Shown here: piece after piece, positions 50,882 through 58,520 of the stretch
Layout of the letters: every line of letters begins with the position of its first letter
Numbering within the stretch: position 1 is the first letter of the stretch
Origin: CAWJPW01 sp963844845
GTDB lineage: Bacteria > Acidobacteriota > Thermoanaerobaculia > Thermoanaerobaculales > Sulfomarinibacteraceae
DNA: 64,000 nucleotides
Assembly (NCBI GenBank): GCA_963844845.1
Contig: CAWJPW010000003.1
Span: forward strand, 186,001-250,000
Reading direction: 5' to 3'
Program-made: the position numbers and the translations under genes
The notes under the pieces: generated by a model
Database searches by the model: none
The model's input: only the letters and a program-made list of their open reading frames with translations
What the model was told of the DNA's origin: nothing

Positions 50882-51079
50882 AGTGCGGGCGCGGGTTCCT
50901 GGGCCGGTCGCTGCGTCACAGAGGGGCGCGGGTTGCCGAGGGACTGAGCAGCCGTACCGGTGTTGAGCCGTCCCAGCATGCGGCGGATGGTAGGGGCCGG
51001 CCAGGGGCGTCCGATGGCGTCTGTTTGTCCTCTCGCATGACGTATCCGGGGGGTTGCTGGCCCATCTGTGTGTCGACAA
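50882..51079. other. Intergenic region before the FHA regulator
   Basis: Together with the promoter and leader this is a 365-bp gap. The first 200 bp show no gene; the frame is open but without family features. Confidence 0.4.
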
Positions 51080-51108
51080 TTGACATGATGTTCACCAGGG
51101 TTTATAGT
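51080..51108 (+). promoter_or_regulatory. Near-consensus sigma70 promoter
   Basis: TTGACA at 51080-51085, spacer 17 bp, TATAGT at 51103-51108. This is the best promoter in the window. Transcription would start near 51115, exactly at an ATG, and reach the regulator gene after a leader of about 130 nt. Confidence 0.8.
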
Positions 51109-51114
51109 TTTTGC

Positions 51115-51198
51115 ATGGTGAGCGCACTCGGCGTTCTGGTTCGAGAAAGCAGGAACGACCGATCCGACGGAAGATCCGCAGTACCCGTCAACCGGTGA
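51115..51198 (+). CDS. Possible leaderless 27-residue leader peptide
   Basis: ATG at 51115 lies 6 nt after the TATAGT box, the geometry seen before several genes here. It opens a 27-codon frame (MVSALGVLVRE onward, ending VPVNR) that stops 48 nt before the regulator gene. It has several arginines (5 of 27) and no membrane segment. It could be a regulatory uORF or mere coincidence. Confidence 0.3.
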   Translation: MVSALGVLVRESRNDRSDGRSAVPVNR

Positions 51199-51246
51199 GC
51201 GGCGTGTCTCAGCCGCCACGCTCGTGACCCCCGAAGGAGCATCGTC

Positions 51247-53082
51247 ATGGTTACCCTCGCTATTGAAGGGAGCGGCGGCTCCGAGCTGACGTATCACCTC
51301 ACCAAGGACACCGTCTCGGTGGGGGCGTCCAGCCAGAACGACGTGGTCCTGCGCGCGCCGGGCGTGGCCCCCAGACACATCGTCATCCAGCGCAACGGCC
51401 GTGTCTACACCTTCGTCTGCCAACACCGACAGGTTGTGGTGCTCAACGGCGAACGGCGGGCGCGAGGCGTGCTGCGTCTCGATGACCGCATTCGCATCGG
51501 TACGGCGACGCTGGTGTTCAAGGGGCTGAGCGACGGTGAGGTTGAGGTGGAGGAAGCGCCGCCAACCGGGGTCGGGGCCGACGGCTCCGAGAGCGAGGCC
51601 GAGGGCGCCATCGCCGAGCCCAAGCAGCGGCCGGTGCGCGCCCGCGCCGAGGTGGCGCTGTACAGAGAGTCGCCCAGGTTGGCCGAAGCACGTCAGCAGA
51701 TGGTGGAGATCTTCCGATCGGGCTTGCGGTCGGACCTTGTGCCTTCGCTGCGGACGTTTTTGGGTGGTGTCTTCGGTGAGCGGCCGGCGCTGCTGGCATG
51801 GCTCGACGACGAGGGTCATCTTCAGCCGGTGGTTTCACAGTGGGTGGGGGACGTTCCCAACCTCCCCGCGCGTACCTTCCAGGAGCTCGCGGCCGGCGGG
51901 CGCTATGCCCAGCTCCGCCTCGGTACACGACGCATCTTCATCTACCCGGTGGAAACGGGTCAGCTGCGCGCCCAGGCCTACCTGCTGCTCGAGACCCGTG
52001 GTGAGGAGGACGACGAGGATCAGGTTCTGCTCGCCGAGCTGGCGCGTATGCTCGCCGTGCACTGGGAGCGCATCGAGCGCTCGGGTAGCCTCTTCGGTCA
52101 GTGGGAGGCGTCCGCGCGGCGCACCGTGGAGACCCGCATGCCGGGCAGCTCCCATGCCATTCGCGTGCTCCGCGACAGTGTGATCCCGGCTGCGCGCAGT
52201 GCCCAACCGGTGCTGGTGAGCGGGCGTTCCGGGAGCGGTCGCACCACGGTCGCCGCACTCATCGCCTCGCTCCACCCCCGAGGGCCGCTTCCGGTCCAGA
52301 TCTACCAGGGGCAGCCGGGTGAGGATGGCATCCTGCGCGCATCACTGCTCGGGGGCGAGACCGAGGGCTCCGCCGGCGTGATGGAGCGTGCGCGCGGTGG
52401 TGTCCTGATCGTGCGCGACGTGCATCTCCTGCCAGCGAGCGTGCAGCGGGAGGTGGCGGCAGCCATCCGCCACGACCTGGCGGCGGGTTACGGTCCATCC
52501 GTGCGTTGGATGGCCACCACCGGCGAGGATGCCCTCAAGCTCCTCAACGACGGAGCCCTCGACGAGGCTCTCTTCGGACTGTTCCAGAACCACCTCATGC
52601 GCGTGCCTGCCCTCGAGGAGCGGCGCGAGGATCTGCCGCTCCTCATCGTGAGGCTGCTCGACTCGGTGGCGTCGGAGCAGGGTAAGGAGATCCGCGGCAT
52701 CGAGCTGGAGACCCTCAACTCACTCATCGTGCATCCCTTCCCTGGTCAGATGACGGAGCTGCTCGCAGAGCTGCGCCGGCTGGTGTCGGCCACGCCCAGC
52801 GGCGAAATGGTGCGCGGGCGCGTGCCAGTGGGCGAGGCGTCGGCCGCCGGGGGCGCCGCCGAGGCTGCGGCGGTGGGTACTGCGGACCTGCTCTCGCTGG
52901 ACGACCTCAAGGTGGTCATCCCCGGGGTCGAGCGACTGGTGATCGACCGTGTGCTGCGGCGCACCAAAGGGAACCAGAGCAAGGCGGCGCGAATCCTCAA
53001 CCTCTCGCGAGGGGCCCTCATCGCCAAGATGAAGGAGTACGAGATCTCCGACTACCGCTATCTGCGGCGGCGTGGACGCTGA
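51247..53082 (+). CDS. FHA - degenerate sigma54-activator AAA - Fis HTH regulator
   Basis: This 611-residue protein begins with an FHA domain (about residues 3-97; DTVSVGASSQNDVVL, then PRHIVIQRNG), has a middle sensor-like region, a AAA+ domain from about 300, and a Fis-type helix-turn-helix at the end (NQSKAARILNLSRGALIAKM). Key ATPase motifs are changed: Walker A is GRSGSGRTTV with R332 in place of lysine; the GAFTGA loop that contacts sigma54 is absent (GGETEGSAG); Walker B reads VLIVRDVHLL. So it should not open sigma54 promoters and may be a DNA-binding phosphothreonine reader. The TPR-kinase encoded nearby could be the kinase. Confidence 0.8.
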   Translation: MVTLAIEGSGGSELTYHLTKDTVSVGASSQNDVVLRAPGVAPRHIVIQRNGRVYTFVCQHRQVVVLNGERRARGVLRLDDRIRIGTATLVFKGLSDGEVEVEEAPPTGVGADGSESEAEGAIAEPKQRPVRARAEVALYRESPRLAEARQQMVEIFRSGLRSDLVPSLRTFLGGVFGERPALLAWLDDEGHLQPVVSQWVGDVPNLPARTFQELAAGGRYAQLRLGTRRIFIYPVETGQLRAQAYLLLETRGEEDDEDQVLLAELARMLAVHWERIERSGSLFGQWEASARRTVETRMPGSSHAIRVLRDSVIPAARSAQPVLVSGRSGSGRTTVAALIASLHPRGPLPVQIYQGQPGEDGILRASLLGGETEGSAGVMERARGGVLIVRDVHLLPASVQREVAAAIRHDLAAGYGPSVRWMATTGEDALKLLNDGALDEALFGLFQNHLMRVPALEERREDLPLLIVRLLDSVASEQGKEIRGIELETLNSLIVHPFPGQMTELLAELRRLVSATPSGEMVRGRVPVGEASAAGGAAEAAAVGTADLLSLDDLKVVIPGVERLVIDRVLRRTKGNQSKAARILNLSRGALIAKMKEYEISDYRYLRRRGR

Positions 53083-53696
53083 GCACGTCCCTCGACGGCG
53101 TGTGAGCGTGCGCCGAGCACGAGCCTCGACACCACGTCCCAGTTGAAGGCCAGCCACAGCAGGAACGGGAAGCTGAACCGCCCCGGCAGGTCGGTGAAGT
53201 AGCGCAGGAAGCTCCAGAGGTTGCGGGAGACCTCGCCGTAGTGCTGCTGGCTCCAGTCACCCATATCGAGGGCGTACGCCGTCTTAACGTGGAACAGCAG
53301 GTTGAGCCCCTGGGTTACCCACAGGAGGCTCCACGCCATGACGAGGCGCTCCAGACGCAGTCGTGACAGGATACTGGGCAGCGCGAAGCACAGGGCGAAA
53401 AGGACGATGGTGTTGAAGTGCACTTCGGTGAGGGCGACGGTGGGAATCGCGGAGCCCGAGCGGAAGTCCGCTCGACGGATCTCGGCCAGGTGGTCGACCG
53501 CCACGAGGCGTGTCACCCGCGGGTACTCGAACGCCCGGATCAGGGTCTCAGCCAGCCACGTCACCGACGCGTCCAGGAGCGGCCGCAGGAGAAGCCAGGC
53601 GGCCATGGCAACGAGCAGTGCCAGCGGCAACCGTCGCATGAAGCGGCGATAGAGCTCGTCCTCGCCGAGCTCGCGCGGCGGTCGGGACGGGCTCAC
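53058..53696 (-). CDS. Membrane protein paired with exosortase H
   Basis: This protein of about 212 residues has a hydrophobic segment near its N-terminus (LALLVAMAAWLLLRPLL), a soluble loop, then two or three more hydrophobic segments (FNTIVLFALCFALPSIL, LVMAWSLLWVTQGLNLL). GTG 53696 overlaps the exosortase stop (GTGA). Its position directly after xrtH suggests it is the exosortase-associated membrane partner. I do not know its reaction. The C-terminal codons overlap the end of the convergent FHA-regulator gene by 25 bp. Confidence 0.65.
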   Translation of the reverse strand: MSPSRPPRELGEDELYRRFMRRLPLALLVAMAAWLLLRPLLDASVTWLAETLIRAFEYPRVTRLVAVDHLAEIRRADFRSGSAIPTVALTEVHFNTIVLFALCFALPSILSRLRLERLVMAWSLLWVTQGLNLLFHVKTAYALDMGDWSQQHYGEVSRNLWSFLRYFTDLPGRFSFPFLLWLAFNWDVVSRLVLGARSHAVEGRAQRPRRRR

Positions 53697-54208
53697 GCCT
53701 CCGGCCTCGGCGCCCCCCAGCGATGCGCCCAGTACACCCAAAGTGCGACCCCGGCGAGAATCACGATGGACTGCCAGACGAAGATGTGTGACTGGTTGAA
53801 GAACTGGGGGATGAACACGCCCACGTAGAACAGCGAGACGATGCGCACCAGATTGATGAGCTGAATGGCGACCAGCCCGCCGAGTACTCCTAGGAGCTTG
53901 GCGGGCCAGCGCGCGGGAAAGGCGAGCACACCTGAGATAAAGATCAGGCTGGTGATGAGCCCGTTGCAGCCGTTGTAGATGGTCACCGCAAAGCGAGGAG
54001 ACGACACGACGCAGCCCTGCACGGTGGCGTTTTCGCCGAGGAGGTCCAAGGTGGCGGCCGACGCCCGCGCCACCTGCGTGGTGTACGGGACCACGACCTT
54101 GTCGTTCACCGGTCTGAGAGCGAGAACGGTGAAGCTGGCGCCAAGCAGGACGAGGAACAACACGAGGAAGCGAACCTCGGCGCGCCGCCAGAGCGCCCTG
54201 AGCCTCAT
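53693..54208 (-). CDS. xrtH: Exosortase H (XrtH-type)
   Basis: This 171-residue integral-membrane transpeptidase-like protein has the exosortase catalytic residues C81 (IYNGCNGL), R122 (INLVRIVSL) and H141 (QSHIFVWQ). Length and motifs fit the single-domain XrtH group, described as specific for IPTLxxWG-CTERM substrates. Such a signal, IPTVGTWG, occurs inside the giant protein of this window. It follows the kinase gene by 28 bp on the same strand and has the ribosome site GGAGGTG. Confidence 0.88.
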   Translation of the reverse strand: MRLRALWRRAEVRFLVLFLVLLGASFTVLALRPVNDKVVVPYTTQVARASAATLDLLGENATVQGCVVSSPRFAVTIYNGCNGLITSLIFISGVLAFPARWPAKLLGVLGGLVAIQLINLVRIVSLFYVGVFIPQFFNQSHIFVWQSIVILAGVALWVYWAHRWGAPRPEA

Positions 54209-54236
54209 TCAGCACCTCCGCCGCGACATCATACCG

Positions 54237-56750
54237 TCATGGCGTTCCGGTCCCGATCTTCACGTCGCGGAGCGCGACAGCCAGCTCGCCCGCGTTGGCG
54301 AACCGTGCGCTGGCCTCCTTGGCCAGGCAGCGCAGGATGATCTCTCCCAGGCGCGGCGGCAGCTCGGGCACGATTTCGATGGGGTTGGGCGGAGCCATGT
54401 CGAGGTGTGCGGCGATCACGTTGCCGCGTGCGAACGGCGGGCGTCCGGTGGCGAGGTGGAAGAACGTAGCTCCCAGGGAGTAGACGTCAGAAGACGGGTC
54501 GGGAGCGTGTCCCCGGATCTGCTCGGGGGCCATGTAGAAGGGAGTGCCGCAGGCACCGCTCGAGCTGCTGTCGCCCCTCCCGAGGCGGGCGGCAATGCCG
54601 AAGTCGTAGATCTTCACCTTGCCGCGTTCGGTGAGCAGGATATTGCCGGGCTTGAGGTCGCGGTGGATCACGCCTTTGGAGTGGGCATAGGCGACCGCTT
54701 CGGTGACGCGCAGGAGGATCGACAGCAGGTCGGCGCGCACGCGCTCCGGATCGGTGCGGATCACCTTGTCGAGCGGCTCGCCGTCCACCAGCTCCATGGC
54801 GATGAAATGACCGCCGAAACCCGCCTCGAAGTCGTACACGGTGACGATCCCGGGGTGGCTGAGAGTGGCGGCCGCCCTGGCCTCGGCCTCCAGCCTTGCG
54901 ATCTCCTCCCGGGACGTGGTGCGCAGGATCTTGACGGCGACGTCGCGATCGAGGCGGTGATCGTGGGCACGGTACACGACCCCCATGCCGCCGCGACCGA
55001 GCTCGGTGAGAATCTCGTAGCGCTCCTCGGCCAGACTGGACGGCCGGCCTTCCCCGGCGACGGTGGGAGTGGTCTGCTCGGCCAATAGCTCCTGGCGGAG
55101 GCGCTGGGCGGGCGCGAATGCAAAGTCGAACTCGAGCACGCGGTCGAGCTGGGTGAGGGCAGCCCGCGGCTCTCCTGCCTCGACGAGGAGGCGGGCCAGC
55201 GCGACGGCGGTGTCCAGTCGCCCGGGTCCCAGGGCCACCCCCACCACGGTGCGCTGGAGGCACGAGATGGCCTCCTCGAGGCTGCGTTCCTGCCGCAACC
55301 AGCCCGCGAGGTCGAGAAGCACGTCGGGGATGTCCGGCACCGGGCCGGGCTGGCTGCGGATGAGCTCCCAGGCATCTCCGAGGAGCTCTGCCCGGTGCAG
55401 CTCGGTCACCGCGTCCTGGAGTCGGCCGGTGCGGGCCATACAGCGCGCCATCTCAGGGATGTGGCCGGATGAGCGGAAGAGCTCGACCGCGCGCTCGTCC
55501 TCGCCGGCCCGCTCGGCACAGCGTGCCGCGGCCTCCAGTCGCCCCCCCTGCTCGTAGACGTCGCTGGCCTCTCCCCAGCGACCGGCCCGCTCGAGAAGCG
55601 GGCCGGCGAGGTCCCACCGTTGGTGGTGGACCGCGAGCTGAGCCGCCTCCAGCTCGTCGCCGCCCTGGACGAGCAGGTCGACGGCCTCGGCGACCCGACC
55701 GGACAGGGTGAGAGCTTCGACTCGCTCCGCATGGAGTCCGAGCGCCTCCAGCTGGGGGAGCAACGACCCGGCCAAGGCTTCGAGCTCCTTGACCTGCTCC
55801 GGCTTGAGCTGGTCCCGGGCCCAACGCTCGCCGAGGCGCCGCAGCTGCTGCAGGCGGACCAGAGCGGCCGCGCGGGAATTGCCGGCTGCGCTCCAGGCGG
55901 CGGCCGCCTGGGAGAGCTCGTCGGCGCGGTGGTGGCACTCTGCGGCGCGCTTGGGGTTGCCGACGCGGTGCCAGCAGCGCGCAGCGGCGCTCCACGCTCC
56001 GTCGAGCTCGTTGAGTCGGCCGAGAAGAGCGTAGTCACGCGCCTCCTCGGCGGCGTGCCGGGCGGAGGGGAAGGCTGGGTGAGCCGGAGACAGCTGGCCC
56101 TCTGAGAGGGCGAGGCTGGCGGCGCGTGCCGCACGCACCGGTTCGCCCGCTTTGAGCCACTCCGCAATGGCTTCGACCAGCCGGTTTTCGCGGCTGCTCC
56201 ACTCGGCGAGCTCGGCGTGGCAACGCCGGGCGGAGTCGGTGTCGCCCAGACGGCGGTAGATGCGAGCAGCTTCGGTGAGGTGGGCGCCGCCGGCGCGTCG
56301 GAGGGCATCGGCGGCCTCCAGATCGCGGCCGAGGTCGAGGGCGACCTCGGCGGCCTTGGGCCATGCTCTGCCCTTGCGGTAGTGGCGCAGGGCGCGGGTG
56401 GCGAGCCCTGCGCGCAGGTAGATCTCGGCGGCTCCCGCGTGGTCACCGCGGCGAGCGAGCGAGCGCGCCAGGCCGGAGGTGGTATCGGTGCGCGTGAGCA
56501 CACGAACCAGGCCGACGGCCAGCAGCCCGAGGGCGAGGAGATTGCCGATCACTACGAGCGAGGGATGCTCGAGGATGAAGAGCTCGTGCCCGGGCCAGGG
56601 GTCGAAGTGGAGACCGCGCCGGGCCACCCACCCGAAGTTGGTGACGACGGCGAGCAGTGACCCGATGACGATGAAACGCGCCCAGGCCTTTCGCTCCCCA
56701 GCGACCACGGCCATCCCGACCGTCAGCAACCCTAGTACCGTCGGCTCCAC
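54237..56750 (-). CDS. Membrane TPR protein with C-terminal Ser/Thr protein kinase
   Basis: This 837-residue protein has about three N-terminal membrane helices (residues 5-80), a long helical region of TPR-like repeats (about 90-530), and a Hanks-type kinase at the C-terminus. Kinase motifs are intact: GRGGMG at 585-590, K607 in VAVK, HRDLKPGN from 696, DFG at 716-718. The order, with the kinase last and the sensor part first, is less usual than kinase-first PknB-type proteins. GTG 56750 is the start. It heads the unit with xrtH and may phosphorylate the FHA protein encoded next door. Confidence 0.9.
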   Translation of the reverse strand: MEPTVLGLLTVGMAVVAGERKAWARFIVIGSLLAVVTNFGWVARRGLHFDPWPGHELFILEHPSLVVIGNLLALGLLAVGLVRVLTRTDTTSGLARSLARRGDHAGAAEIYLRAGLATRALRHYRKGRAWPKAAEVALDLGRDLEAADALRRAGGAHLTEAARIYRRLGDTDSARRCHAELAEWSSRENRLVEAIAEWLKAGEPVRAARAASLALSEGQLSPAHPAFPSARHAAEEARDYALLGRLNELDGAWSAAARCWHRVGNPKRAAECHHRADELSQAAAAWSAAGNSRAAALVRLQQLRRLGERWARDQLKPEQVKELEALAGSLLPQLEALGLHAERVEALTLSGRVAEAVDLLVQGGDELEAAQLAVHHQRWDLAGPLLERAGRWGEASDVYEQGGRLEAAARCAERAGEDERAVELFRSSGHIPEMARCMARTGRLQDAVTELHRAELLGDAWELIRSQPGPVPDIPDVLLDLAGWLRQERSLEEAISCLQRTVVGVALGPGRLDTAVALARLLVEAGEPRAALTQLDRVLEFDFAFAPAQRLRQELLAEQTTPTVAGEGRPSSLAEERYEILTELGRGGMGVVYRAHDHRLDRDVAVKILRTTSREEIARLEAEARAAATLSHPGIVTVYDFEAGFGGHFIAMELVDGEPLDKVIRTDPERVRADLLSILLRVTEAVAYAHSKGVIHRDLKPGNILLTERGKVKIYDFGIAARLGRGDSSSSGACGTPFYMAPEQIRGHAPDPSSDVYSLGATFFHLATGRPPFARGNVIAAHLDMAPPNPIEIVPELPPRLGEIILRCLAKEASARFANAGELAVALRDVKIGTGTP

Positions 56751-56756
56751 CGGGTC

Positions 56757-56762
56757 ATTCTA
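56757..56762 (-). promoter_or_regulatory. -10 box placed for a leaderless kinase transcript
   Basis: On the minus strand TAGAAT ends exactly 6 nt before the GTG at 56750, identical in box and spacing to the one before 6402. Confidence 0.55.
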
Positions 56763-56850
56763 CCGATTCCGCGGCCTCTGGCGATGCCTGGAGGTGCTCT
56801 TGTGTGGGTGGGGGCCCGGGTCTGAGCGTGCCAGCCTTCATGACTGCGGT

Positions 56851-56880
56851 GTTGAAATTTTATAACGTTTCGCTCATATT
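56851..56880 (+). promoter_or_regulatory. Promoter of the dnaJ-like gene, possibly heat-shock type
   Basis: GTTGAAA at 56851-56857 and CTCATATT at 56873-56880 are 15 bp apart, close to the sigma32 pattern CTTGAAA...CCCATNT. Read as sigma70 it is TTGAAA, 17 bp, CATATT. The region is unusually AT-rich. Either reading puts the start of transcription shortly before the gene. Confidence 0.5.
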
Positions 56881-56898
56881 TGTTTGGCGGAGGACGAG

Positions 56899-57930
56899 GT
56901 GGCAGGAGACTACTACGAGATTCTGGGGGTCGGCCGCAGCGCCGAGGCCGCCGAGATCAAGAAGGCCTACCGCAAGCTGGCGCGGAAGTACCACCCGGAC
57001 GTCAACCCGGGCAACGCCGAAGCAGAGAGGCGCTTCAAGGAGATCCAGGAGGCGTACGCGGTGCTCTCGGACCCCGAGAAGCGCAAGCAGTACGACACCT
57101 TCGGCCGGGTCGAAGGCGAGCCTGGCGTGGACTTCGATCCATTCGGCCGGCGCGGACGCCGGAGCTCGTGGGGGAGTGGGCCGGTGCATGTGGACTTCGG
57201 CGATGCCGGAGGGGTCGGGGGCTTTCAGGACCTCGGAGACCTCTTCGGCGAGATCTTCGGCCGCAGCCACCGGGGTGAGCCACGCGGATCGCGGCCTCGG
57301 CCAGGCGCCAACCAGGAGGTTGCCGTTGAGATCGAGTTCGCCGCGGCGGTGCGTGGCACGGCGGTCACGCTACCGATACAGCGCCAGGTGCAGTGCACGT
57401 CGTGTGGGGGAAGCGGTGGCACGGGTGGCCGGGCGTGCCCGTCCTGCCACGGCGCCGGGGTGGTGATCTCCACCGAACGGCTCCGGGTGAAGATTCCCGA
57501 GGGCGTCCATGACGGAGCGCGCGTTCGGGTGTCCGGCAAGGGGGGCGAGGGCGCCGCCGGTGGCCCGCCCGGTGACCTCTACGTCCGCGTCCGGGTGCCG
57601 CCTCATCCCTACTTCAAGCGGGACGGCGACAGCATAAGGAGCACGGTCCCTATCACCTTCGCCGAGGCCTACCGTGGCGCCGAGATCGAGGTGGGTACCG
57701 TTCATGGCCCGGTGCGTGCCAAGGTGCCGGCCGGCACCCAGTCGGGCCAGACCTTCAGGCTGCGCGGCAAGGGCGTGCGGAACATGAAGACCCGTGCCTA
57801 CGGTGACCACCTCTACACGGTGCAGGTGACGGTGCCCAAAGTGATTTCGCCGGCCGGACAGGAGCTCGCCCGGCGGGTGGCGGAGCTGTACACGGGCAAC
57901 CCGCGCGACGAGCTGCCGAAGTCGCTCTGA
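56899..57930 (+). CDS. DnaJ-family co-chaperone with reduced zinc-finger region
   Basis: This protein of about 343 residues has an N-terminal J domain (DYYEILGV onward, HPD in RKYHPDVN) and two C-terminal substrate-binding domains. The zinc-finger insert holds only two CxxCxGxG units (CTSCGGSG, CPSCHGAG) instead of the four of classic DnaJ, so at most one zinc site. This lies between DnaJ and CbpA in layout. GTG 56899 follows GGAGG by 5 nt; TTG 56884 is also in frame. No dnaK or grpE is near. Confidence 0.88.
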   Translation: MAGDYYEILGVGRSAEAAEIKKAYRKLARKYHPDVNPGNAEAERRFKEIQEAYAVLSDPEKRKQYDTFGRVEGEPGVDFDPFGRRGRRSSWGSGPVHVDFGDAGGVGGFQDLGDLFGEIFGRSHRGEPRGSRPRPGANQEVAVEIEFAAAVRGTAVTLPIQRQVQCTSCGGSGGTGGRACPSCHGAGVVISTERLRVKIPEGVHDGARVRVSGKGGEGAAGGPPGDLYVRVRVPPHPYFKRDGDSIRSTVPITFAEAYRGAEIEVGTVHGPVRAKVPAGTQSGQTFRLRGKGVRNMKTRAYGDHLYTVQVTVPKVISPAGQELARRVAELYTGNPRDELPKSL

Positions 57931-57995
57931 GAAGGGGCAGGGGATCGGGGCCGGGATCGGCACAGGGACAGGGGCAGGTTCAGAGGTAGGGCAGG

Positions 57996-58520
57996 TCAGC
58001 CCGGGGGGCTTGGCCAGGCGCCGGTCCTGCGCATCTTCTCCACCCGGCGCAGGAACATGGTGCGCTTGAGCCCGCGCAGGTGGTGGACGAGGAGAACGCC
58101 GTTGAGGTGGTCGAGCTCGTGGCAGAAGGCCCGAGCGAGGAGGTCGTCGGCGGTGCGCTCCCGCCATTCGCCGGCGAGGTCCTGGTGGCGCACCCGCACT
58201 TTCTGGGGCCGCGCGATGGCGGCGTAGAGGCCGGGTAGGGAGAGGCACCCCTCGTCGGCGGTGCTGCTCCCCTCGCTCCAGATGATTTCGGGGTTGGCCA
58301 GGACCAGGGGCGTGTCGTCCCCGAGCACGGCGAGGTCCACCACCGCGAGCCGCAGGTTGACGCCGACCTGGGGCGCGGCCAGCCCCAGCCCCGGCGCCGC
58401 CCGGCAGGTGTCGAGCATGTCGGTCACCAAGCCGGCGAGGCCGGCTCCGAAGTCCTCCACCGGGCCGTTGACCGCCTCGAGGGCGGGTTCGCCATACTGG
58501 AGAATCCGGCGGACCGCCAT
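57996..58520 (-). CDS. def: Peptide deformylase
   Basis: This protein of about 174 residues removes the formyl group from new proteins. All three motifs are present: GLGLAAPQVG, EGCLSLPG and HELDHLNG with the metal-binding cysteine and histidines. ATG 58520 shares one base with the stop of the upstream gene; GTG 58523 is an alternative. The 65-bp gap to dnaJ holds only GGGGCAGG-type repeats. Confidence 0.95.
   Translation of the reverse strand: MAVRRILQYGEPALEAVNGPVEDFGAGLAGLVTDMLDTCRAAPGLGLAAPQVGVNLRLAVVDLAVLGDDTPLVLANPEIIWSEGSSTADEGCLSLPGLYAAIARPQKVRVRHQDLAGEWRERTADDLLARAFCHELDHLNGVLLVHHLRGLKRTMFLRRVEKMRRTGAWPSPPG

Noticed and set aside
56861..56866. TATAAC as -10 box of the dnaJ-like gene
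   Set aside because: No acceptable -35 lies 16-18 bp upstream; the TTGAAA/CATATT pair fits better.
57931..57995. Fourth inverted-repeat island between dnaJ and def
   Set aside because: Only direct GGGGCAGG/GGGATCGG-type repeats are present; no complementary arm is found.
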